A stretch of 64,000 bases of DNA, taken from NCBI GenBank assembly GCA_030998015.1, contig JARWMV010000019.1, positions 1 through 64,000 of the forward strand. The letters run 5' to 3'. Positions within the stretch are counted from its first letter, which is position 1. Each line of letters begins with the position of its first letter. This document shows positions 55,020 through 64,000 of the stretch, piece after piece. A program made the position numbers and the translations under genes. The notes beneath the pieces were generated by a model, which worked only from the letters and a program-made list of their open reading frames with translations, was not told where the DNA came from and searched no databases. Source of the stretch: Ceratorhiza oryzae-sativae (Eukaryota > Basidiomycota > Agaricomycetes > Cantharellales > Ceratobasidiaceae).

Positions 55020-58000
55020 ATGATCGACTCAGGGGCCACGTCAGTATTTATACATGAAGATTTGGTTAAACAATACCGTATTCCTACCGTTGCCCTAAAA
55101 ACACCCAAGAAACTAAGGGTAATCGATGGAAGGGAGATAGACTCTGGGTCGGTGACCCACTACTGCACCTTTGAGCTGTGCATTCAAGAGCACCGAGAAA
55201 TCCTCAGTGCCTACGTTGTGAATGTTGGCAAAAACGATTTAGTCCTGGGCATGTCATGGCTCAAATTCCATAACCCCAACATTGATTGGGATGGAAAAGA
55301 CATGAAGTTCAACTCGCCAATATGCCTGAAGCATTGCATCACAAAACCCTTGCACGTGCGTGCAAATGAACCTAAGGAGCTTCAGCTGGACTCCCTAGAC
55401 TCCCTCCCAACAAAATATAAAGAATTCCAGAAAATATTCGCTGAAGAAGACGACGTCCAACCACTACCACCCCATAGAAAGTGGGATATGGAAATAGACT
55501 TAAAACCAGATGCCAAGCCAAGGCATGGTCCCATATATAGCATGGGTATCAAGGAAGATGCAGAATTGCGCAAAACCTTGGATCGCCAACTGAAAGCAGG
55601 GCATATCAGACCCTCAAGGTCACCAATGGCATCTCCAGTCATATTCGTCAAAAAGAAGAATGGGAAGCTGCACATGTGCATCGACTACCGGCGGCTAAAC
55701 GAAATGACTGTCTCCAATGTGTACCTGCTCCCACGCATCAATGATATTGTGGAAACCTTGTGTGGGGCAAAGATATTCACCAAGTTTGACCTAAAGTGGG
55801 GTTTCAACCTCATACGAATTCGGGAAGGAGACGAATGGAAGGCCGCTTTCAAGACCAAATACGGGCTGTATGAGCCCCTAGTCATGCAATTTGGTCAAAA
55901 GAATGCACCAGGAACCTTCATGGCCATGATCCGAGAGGAATTCCAGGACATCGAAGGCATTTATGTTGTAATTTACATGGACGACATATTAGTATTCTCA
56001 AAGAACCAGGAAGAACACGATGAACATGTCAGAGAAGTCCTGCGCCAGCTTCAAAAGGCTGGTCTATACTGCGCCCTGGAGAAATGCGTTTTTGACGTCA
56101 CTGAAGTGGACTACCTGGGAATAGTAGTAACTCCCCAAGGGATTAAAGTAGACCCAGCCAAGGTCGAAAAGGCCGTTGAATGGCCAACCCCTACAAACCC
56201 AACTGAAGTCCTGGAAGGGTTGGGGTTTGCAAACTGGTTAAGGCACTTCATAAAAGACTTCTCAAAAATCACAAGATGTCTCTACGAACTTGTCAAGAAG
56301 GACACAAAGTGGGAATGGACAGAAGAAAGGGATCGGGTGTGGAATTTGCTAAAGCAGAAATTGAAAGAAGCACCCCTCCTAATTCAGCCGGAACCCAGCA
56401 AACCATTTATCTTAGAAACAGACGCCTCAGGCTATGCCACAGGTGCTGTTTTATTGCAATATGGAGAAGACGGAATGCTTCACCCAATCTCCTACTATTC
56501 CAAAGCAATGGTCCCAGCAGAAAGAAACTATGATATCTACAACAAAGAAATGCTGGCGATTATAAAAGCCCTCAAACACTGGCGTCACCTACTAGAAGGG
56601 GCTGAACACCCGGTAAACATTGTTTGTGACCACAAGAATCTGGAATATTGGAAGACAAACCGGCCACTGAATGGCCGAGTCACACAATGGCATGAGTTCC
56701 TGTCCAGGTTTGAATTCAAAATTCTATACATCGAGGGGGCAAAGAATGGCTGGGCAGACATACTCTCTAGGCTGTCAAGGCACATCCCTAAAGAGGGGGG
56801 TGAGAGCCAAGCTCTGCTGGCACAAAACCAATTTTTGGAATTAAAATCTCTGCAGCTACAAGCAATCACACCAGACCATGACCTGGAACAACTCATTAGG
56901 GACGCTATCCCAGGGGACGAGCACCTGTCAAAGGTGCTAAAAGCCCTAGATGACAATGAAAAAGTCAAAAATTGGGAATGGGATGAAGGACTTTTATGAT
57001 ACAAGGGCAGAATCTATGTCCCAAACAACAAAGAACTTCGCAAGCTGATCATGGAAAGCCGTCATGACAACCCAGCTGCAGGACACCCAGGACAGTTCAG
57101 AACATACGAATTGCTAAACCGCAAATATACATGGTCATCAATGAGAAAATCAGTCAACGAATATGTCACACATTGTGAATCTTGTATAAGGAACAAGCAC
57201 AGCAACCAGGTTCCCCCAGGGCTCCTAAACCCAATACCAGCACCAGAAAAACCTTGGGAAGAAATCACCTATGATCTGATCACAGGACTACCCCTGTCAG
57301 AAGGGTTTGACGCTATATTCACAGTAGTCGACAGACTAACAAAAATGGTCCACTTTATCCCATGTCAGTCAGAGGCCAGTGCCATGGACTGCGCAAACTT
57401 GTTCCTAACCTACGTATGGAAACTTCACGGACTACCATGGAAAACCATTTCAGACCGTGGCCCCAACTTTGCATCCAAATTCCTAAGGCACCTGTATAAA
57501 CGGCTAGACATAAAACCCTCCTACTCTACAGCATATCACCCACAAACGGATGGCCAGTCAGAAAGGGCCAACCAAGTAGTAGAAGGGTACCTGAGACACT
57601 ACATATCAGACCAGCAGGACAACTGGGTCTCACTCTTACCTCTGGCTGAATTTGCCTACAACAATGGCGTCAATGCCTCAACTGGCAAAACACTGTTCTT
57701 TGCAAACTACGGTTTCCATCCAAGGCTGGCAGTTGGAGACAAGGAGGAACAGGAATTCCCTGTAGCAGATAATCATGCAGAATGGCTTCAAAAGGGCCAT
57801 GACAAACTCAAGGCTGCTCTGGAACTAGCAAACCAGAGGACCAAAGAATACTATGATTGGAAACATCGGACCCCAGAAGTCATCAAGGTGGGAGACAAAG
57901 TCTGGCTTGACACCAAGAACATACACACACAACAGGCCTCCAGGAAATTGGCCCACAAGAGAGTCGGACCATTCAAGGTGGTAGCACAACACGGCACTCA

Positions 58001-58352
58001 TGCCTTCAAACTGGACTTGCCAGTAACCATGAAAATACATCCAGTATTCCATGTCTTGCTCCTGACCAAACATAAAGGCGACCCCTATGGCCGCCGGGTT
58101 CCCCCACCACCACCTGTGGTAACTCCTGAAGGGGAAGAAGAGTTTGAAGTGGAACAGATCATAAAGTCACGATACAACAAAAGATCTAATGTCTTCGAAT
58201 ACTATGTCAAGTGGCTTGGCTATGACGAGCGACAATGGTTAACCTATGACAACCTGGTGAACGCACCAGAACTCATCGCCGACTATGCCAAGTCACATCC
58301 AAAGGCACCCCAGGACCCCCGTGCCTTGAAGGGGGGAAGTGTCACAAACTGA
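55020..58352 (+). CDS. Element B Pol (PR-RT-RH-IN-chromodomain), one in-frame TGA
   Basis: The protease motif MIDSGATSVFIHED is at the start. Reverse transcriptase shows MASPVIFVKKKNGKLHMCID, YRRLNEMTV, FTKFDLKWGFNLIRI and VVIYMDDILVFSKN. RNase H has FILETDASGYATGAVLL and YDIYNKEMLAIIKALKHWR. A single TGA at 56997-56999 (at an expected CGA) separates this from the integrase: HCESCIRNKHSN, DLITGLP, VVDRLTKMVHFIPC, ISDRGPNFASKFLRHLY and TDGQSERANQVVEGYLR. The chromodomain-like end is FEVEQIIKSRYNKRSN..YYVKWLGYDE. All catalytic acids of the three enzymes remain. Confidence 0.9.
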
Positions 58353-58716
58353 CATGCATACATCCACTCTACAATATTTTCTCGATTTACTACATTTTAT
58401 GAGATCATCTTCAAAACATACTTGCCTTTTATGGTATATCTGTGTCATGTGACTCAGGGAATGTTCCGGACTGGTAACCGAGATGTATTTCAACTCCGAT
58501 GTGAAATTCCACAGTTCTGCAGCCGCTTCTACTGCTTCTATCTCTTATCTGTAGTGACTCACTGTACAGACTTGTTTGTTATGATGTGGCTCGTACTATG
58601 TATATAAACCAGGTCAAGTTCACAGAGGACTCCTCAAGAACTTGACCTCTCGTCGAATACAAGTTCTTTTACTTTTCTTACTATTTTCCTCGTCGCCTGA
58701 CTTGTCGTCGTCGACA
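58340..58716 (+). repeat. 3' LTR of element B
   Basis: The 377-bp LTR begins TGTCACAAAC just after the purine tract and ends GTCGTCGACA. It includes a TATATAAACC promoter-like box near 58600. It overlaps the last codons of Pol, as is common in this group. Confidence 0.75.
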
Positions 58717-59756
58717 ATCTAGCTAGAGGATCAAATGTATTAGGTGACCATACAGCTAGTGATACATGATTACTACTTACCTGTGCTTTAATATAGGCCC
58801 AATCAGTTTCATCTCTGAGGCCAGGGATGTGCTTGAGGAGAATTTGAAAATTGTCATAGAGGGCTTGCTTGCTATTAGCACAGTTGCAAATCATGTTAGT
58901 ATGTGTGCATATAGAAACAGTTGAGAGTGATTATGTGACTCACCTTCCAGTAGCATTTTTGTATTTGTCATCAAATGCATCACCATCATCATCATTGCCA
59001 AGTAACAAAATCAGGATGATGCCAGTGTTGACAACCTGGAATGGTACCCAGGTCATCTTGTGAATTTGGGTTATGAGCCAAGCAGCAATCCCATATTTGT
59101 CAGTGGGACGCTTCTTGGCAGATAAAACAATACTGGGTATTATTTATTTAGGCCAGTATATTATCTCAATATATGTATAAGACTTACAGTGTGCGCTTGG
59201 CAGGTGGTGGGCTGTCCTCTGCATCAGAACTGCTGGGTTGTGATGATTCACATGAGTGTCAATGCCCCCCACATGATCCATCAGTCTGTTGACTCTGGAC
59301 ACTACCTTCATGCTGGGATTGGGCAGTGACAAAGCAGGGCATGGTAGGTGAGGAGAGGGCAGAATTGGGGATCTGGTAAGTCAGCTTGTTGCTTTAATAT
59401 CTACTCCCCTTGTGTGGGTTGTGATTGATTTCAACAGGTTTACTGTAGATATGGTGCTCAAGTTGGTTCTCACTATGGCAAGGAGATTCCTCATTGATTG
59501 TGGGCTGGTTTACTGTGCCTAGTGACTTGTGAGTAGATTGAAAACTTCCATATGTTGCTTAGCTGCATGAATTGACCTTGCAACCACTATTTCTCCACAT
59601 TTACAGGTTCATAATGTAGATTACTGAAAACACATGCAGTGTTTCTATGCATTCACATATTTATCCAAAAGGGCTGTCAATGCTAAGTCTAGGTAATTCA
59701 AGCATTTGTGTCTATTGAATCTCTTTCCCCCTTTTCCAACCTCAACATCTGCAACT
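58717..59756 (-). pseudogene. Fragment of an uncharacterised multicopy protein
   Basis: On the minus strand SSDAEDSPPPAKRTL (near 59210), then KKRPTDKYGIAAWLITQIHK, LLGNDDDGDAFDDKYKNATG and SKQALYDNFQILLKHIPGL form consistent exons of one protein. The order resembles agaricomycete proteins of the DUF6698 kind, but I hold that identification loosely. The C-terminal part is missing and the surrounding 59340-59756 shows no gene, so it is listed as a fragment. Confidence 0.4.
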
Positions 59757-62700
59757 ATGTCCAAACATTATGTTTGTACAGCTTGCCCATACTGGTCAAC
59801 AAGTCCTAAATCACTCAAACTCCATTGTAACCAGTGCTCCGCCCTTCTCCAAACAACTCAAGCAAATGAGATAGCTCTTGTGCTTTCACGCGAGTGGAAA
59901 GTGGCTGCAAGAGTAGATGGGGAGCCAATCTCCAAACAAATATGAGTAGATGATTCACCAACACCCTTGGTGAGTTCTCTTGTTGTTTGTTTCTTAGGAA
60001 TATAGAATCCTAATTTAAACTGGTTCATAAAGACAATCTCCAGCACATCTGCCCAAAGAAATGTGGATGCAACTTGAACTCCAGCTTGTACAATAAACAA
60101 CTGCTTACCTGCTCCCCTGCTCTCCAATGCAAAAATTTTGGCTGAAACAGGTCCTCACATCCCCTCCTATTGTCCAACACTTGGGCAACAATGCCAGGAC
60201 ATCAATGTACTACCTGAGGCTCCAGCACCACTTCCCTCTGCATCTTGTTCAACAGCACAAACCTCTTGAGCTTGTTGAATACTCCTTTGCCTACCACCCA
60301 AGCCTACACCATACAGGACACCTCCTGATTCCTTTGGACAGTATAGAGTCTACCTGTCCAAACCTCAAACCATTCCAGACTCACTATGCAACTTTGGTGA
60401 CTTGTCAGATATCCCACATAATATTGGGTGCAACTTGGTGATGACTTGCAACTCAACATCTGACCTTATTGCTCCATGTCCTAATATCTCAGCATTCAAA
60501 CTACAGTACTGGCACTGGAATGGCAGTGTCCAAAAGTTGGAACAATCCCATGAATCCCTTGTCAACAATGTGATATGTCACCCAGACTTTGTTCATTTGG
60601 ATGTTTCTGGGGTTCAGTGGGGTAACCTTGATGACACATTGGCTTCCTATTCATCATCTTCTAGTGGGATTGTGCATGCTATCTTGCAACTGCGCCTCCC
60701 TCCTCAAACGCCTGCTGCCACTGTGCTGTACAAGTCAAAACCAGGTCTATATTCTATTCCGATTCCAATACATCAATCCCTTTCACTACTCCAAGCCATC
60801 CAGACTGCATTTTCAAGAAACGACCCACGCTTTTTTCATTATGAACCTTACAAAGTGCACTGTTGTGGTCCAGGAGTATCAGAGGATTACAGGACTTATG
60901 GAGAGGTCTATGAATCATCGAGGATGCTTCAGATGCACCATGAGGTGCAGGATATTATTCTAGACAAACCGTGTAGACTACCATGATGTGTTGCCACCAT
61001 CATGGTTTTCTCCGATGCAACCCTGCTTGCCGATTTTGGTGGCGCTAAAGCCTGGCTGATTTGCATAAGTTTTGGTAACTTATCAAAATATGGGCGCCGC
61101 AAGCCAGATTTGAATAATCATTTCGAGTTGGGCTTCATGCCTTCTGTAAGTAAACTCATGCAACAGTAACTTTTTATTTGAGATGTACTGAATACACTCA
61201 TTCAGTTACCGCCTGATATACAAGATCAAATACGCAAGCTTGAAGGCGGCCGGCCAATACCCAAGGCACTGCTCATGCACTTACGGCGTGAGCTGTTTCA
61301 TGAAATGTGGAAATCACTTCTAAACGACGAATTTTTGCAAGCGTGGCGCAGTGGTATTGTGATCAAATGCGCAGATGGAATCACTCGAAGAGTGTTTCCT
61401 CGGATTTTCTCGTATTCTGCAGACTACCCGGAGAAGTACGGTTTTTATCCCTCGATTGAGTTGTATACTAATGAATAGCAGACTGCTCTTAGCTACTCTT
61501 CGAGGCATGAAATCACTCCGACCCTGCACACGGTGCAGTATGCCGAAGTCTGAATTTCGAAACATGGGACTCCCTAGTGACATGGTTCGACAAGAGCAGC
61601 TTAAACGTGCAGACAATCGAGAGAGATACAGCCTTGTGCGTGACGCCAGATCGATTATCTATACAGAGGGCCGCGCAGTGAATTCCAGGGGGGTTGAGCA
61701 ACTGCTTCGTCCGCATTCATACGTTCCAACCAACGTAAGTTGTCTATCATACCTATATCAACATGAATAACTTGGATTAAACCTTCTGCCATTGCTTGAT
61801 AGAATGCCTTTTCACATCGGCTTCGATGCCTCGGCTTTAATATATTCTAGTGTTTGACCGTGGACTTCCTACATGAATTCGAGCTCGGAGTATGGAAGTC
61901 AGTCTTCCAACATATCCTCAGGATACTTGGATCTACCAATTCAAAGACAGTGGCAACGTTCAACGAGAGGTTAGTTCCGCTCTTTATTTGTTAAAGTCAA
62001 TACCTTATCGTAGCTCTCTTGGTAGGTTCCGTCTCGTTCCATCGTTTGGAAACGGAACCATTCACCCGTTCAGCCAGGACGCGTCGGATCTGACTCGGCC
62101 AGCGGCTCGGAACTACGAGGATATCTTACAGGCAAGGATATCAATGAAAGTTCTGGTCATCGTGAACTTGCTCACACGTTTTTAGTGCATTATACCATTT
62201 GTTGAAGGACTCTTGCCGCACCTAATCGAGAACAAAATTCTTACTCTACTGTATGTTCTAGCTCAATGGCATGCACTAGCAAAACTCCAACGACACACCA
62301 GTGTATCGCTGACTGCACTACGTCATACAACAACTCGATTAGGGCATGAGTTACGCGAGTTTCAGGCATATACGTCAGAACTCGAGGTATACGAAACTAA
62401 GAAAGAGCATGTAGCTCGTCAACAGAGGGCTCGAAAGAAAGCTAGGCCCAGAGCAGCTCTTCACATTAACTCAGAGGCAGCCGACTTGGATGAGCCTACA
62501 CCCGATGCTGGCCGACGACGGAATTACTTCACACTCAACACTATCAAGTTTCACGTGTTGGGCGATCATCCGGAATCCGTAGAATCCGTAGGGACGTCAG
62601 ATTCGGTTTCTACTCAAACAGTTAGTCGTTCTAAGATCTTTTAAGTCGCCTCACTCAGTTTATCAATAGGGAGAGCTTTTGCATCGACATGACAAGCGGA

Positions 62701-64000
62701 ACTATGCGCGAACGAACGGGAGGAATTATCTTGCCCAAATGGGAAAGATTCAGAGGATCAAAAGTCGGTTGAACAACATTCACGATCGCCTTAACACTTC
62801 CCAGTGTCCTCCTCCGAGCCTGGATCAATCGGTGCTTTCTGACCCAACCAAAGACTCGGAGAGCCTTCTGGTTCATGATTCTGGTCGCTCTCCCTATCAA
62901 ATGGCACTGTCCCAAAAAAATCCGATAATTGTTCCAATTGGGCTAGATGAAAGCGGCTCTGATCCTGCAGTAAAGGTAAGTTGATGTTTACACATATATG
63001 CGCCATAATCATTCCATCAAATTCTAGGATTTTATCCCTCGGGTTAAAGCGCACCTGCTGGCTCGCATTTCGGGAGGTCAGTACAAGGACGAACAATCTC
63101 ATGCTGAATACGAACTTGCTCGGGTTCATTTTCATCACGATAGCATATATTCACACTGGGCCCTCAAAATTCACTATACAACCTACGATACACGTCGTGC
63201 TCAAGATACAATTAATCCTTCAACCAAAAAGCGGTTTATTATGGTTCCTTCGGACAGCTATGGAATTGGGGAAATCGGCGCTCATTGGTTCTGGTACGCA
63301 CGGGTGATCTGTAGAACATTCATGTACATACTCGAATGATCTAGAATGCGTATGAGTCAGTAATCGAGTCAAGTGTGAATACGTCATGTATGCGCAGTAT
63401 ATGCGCAGCAGCAGAGCATATGACTCATGTGAATACGTTGGGTATAAATAAGGACTCTACGAGCCCCCCATAATCCATCTCTTCACTTACACTCACACAT
63501 TATTTTGTAAACCGTTTCTATATAATAAATATATACATTTGATTTCTATATGATTGGTATCTATCATGCCAATTTATCATATAAAGGATCACACCCAAAA
63601 CAAATGGACTTCCTGTGGGTACGGTGGCTTTCTCGTATGACCGATGTGCTGGGAGGCTGGGACTCGTGCCGACTTGATCAAGTTGGGTACTTTCCCGATT
63701 TGGAGGAATCTCATGCGTTTGACTTTGTCGACCCGGCCGATGTGATTCATGCAGTTCATTTGGTTCCATATTTTGTGGGAGGGCAGACTACACGCTACCT
63801 TGAATCTATGGAATCACGTGGGGCAGATATCGACAAAAATAATGATTGGAAGCACCATTACGTTGCAAGGTGAGTCTATCCTCGCCAAAACAATATTTTC
63901 CGTGCCTTATTCTCTTGAATAATAGGTTTGCCAACTGTGACATGCTGATGCAGTTCAGTGGGATGGCGATAGGTCATATGACCCACTCACTTTCACCCGC
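59757..64000 (+). pseudogene. Plavaka-type transposase, broken, continues past the window
   Basis: The start MSKHYVCTACPYWSTSPKSL is a C2H2-like finger. After disturbed frames, blocks of the Plavaka family follow in order: NISAFKLQYWHWNGSVQ, FHYEPYKVHCCG, FSDATLLADFGGAKAW, SFGNLSKYGRRKP, HLRRELFHEMWKSLLNDEF, CADGITRRVFPRIFSYSADYPE, PCTRCSMPKSEF, TVDFLHEFELGVWKS, IPFVEGLLPHLIENK and LAQWHALAKLQRHT. The C-terminal blocks are HRHDKRNYARTNGR, HWFWYARVI / GIYHANLSY and KQMDFLWVRW. Introns such as 61436-61478 (branch TACTAAT) are intact. A TGA at 60984-60986, a TAG near 61849 and an inserted solo LTR (63310-63550) disable it. Confidence 0.85.
63305..63555. repeat. Solo LTR in the Plavaka transposase
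   Basis: The 241-bp LTR (63310-63550) has inverted ends TGTAGAA..TTCTATA and a TATAAATAAGG promoter-like box. It is flanked by TGATC (63305-63309) and TGATT (63551-63555), a 5-bp target duplication with one transition. It splits a codon run that would otherwise read ARVIGIYHA. Confidence 0.8.

Larger units (their letters stand above)
52902..58716 (+). mobile_element. Ty3/Gypsy retrotransposon B, 5' truncated
   Basis: The plus-strand order is an upstream coiled-coil ORF (from 52902), gag, protease, reverse transcriptase/RNase H, integrase, chromodomain, purine tract GAAGGGGGGAAG and a 3' LTR (58340-58716). No 5' LTR is present: the element begins abruptly at the edge of element A's LTR. Its pol is well preserved with one TGA. 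Confidence 0.88.

Overview
The window is nuclear DNA of a filamentous basidiomycete. Introns are about 45-60 nt with GT..AG ends, a CTAAC/TACTAA-type branch site is visible in several, and the mobile elements (Plavaka-type, RepHel Helitron, chromodomain Ty3/Gypsy, Tc1/mariner) are those of Agaricomycetes. The TPR-protein style and element families look most like Rhizoctonia/Ceratobasidiaceae; that placement is inference.

Layout. 1-1777 is the 3' part of a TPR-repeat protein. 1875-5441 holds a three-exon DDE-like transposase gene (906 aa, open throughout) between two palindromes. 6004-7327 is a mitochondrial glycine carrier (SLC25A38/Hem25 type), followed by a decayed MFS transporter (8462-9827). 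11199-14106 is a Tc1/mariner copy split by a 1.3-kb solo LTR. 14609-25.3 kb is a compact host-gene island: DUF3074 protein (-), prolyl oligopeptidase (+), AARSD1-like alanyl-tRNA editing protein (-), O6-alkylguanine-DNA alkyltransferase (-), actin (-) and an Icp55/XPNPEP3-like aminopeptidase P (-). Spliced lengths come out in frame (for example actin at exactly 375 aa), so this part is firm.

From about 26 kb to the end the window is nested mobile DNA: a MITE pair; a decayed RepHel Helitron with a second mariner inside it; LTR fragments and a Gypsy integrase remnant; a 10.4-kb Gypsy element on the minus strand (42489-52901, element A) with both LTRs; a 5'-truncated Gypsy on the plus strand (52902-58716, element B); and a Plavaka transposase broken by a 241-bp solo LTR.

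The most unusual object is inside element A. Between its chromodomain-integrase and its polypurine tract, where simple Gypsy elements have only a short 3' UTR, lies a GC-richer cassette of about 3.6 kb. It holds an intact 428-codon Rep protein of the geminivirus/genomovirus (CRESS-DNA) type on the minus strand, a divergently oriented Cys-rich gene with an intron, a third unknown gene, and a tRNA-like sequence. The motif TCACRTGAC (and close variants) is repeated between the divergent genes and again in the LTR sub-repeats, which also carry perfect hairpins. Whether Rep acts on the LTRs is a hypothesis. Many element genes carry TGA stops where CGA or TGG is expected, a C-to-T decay pattern. No database search was possible; family calls rest on motifs recognised by eye.
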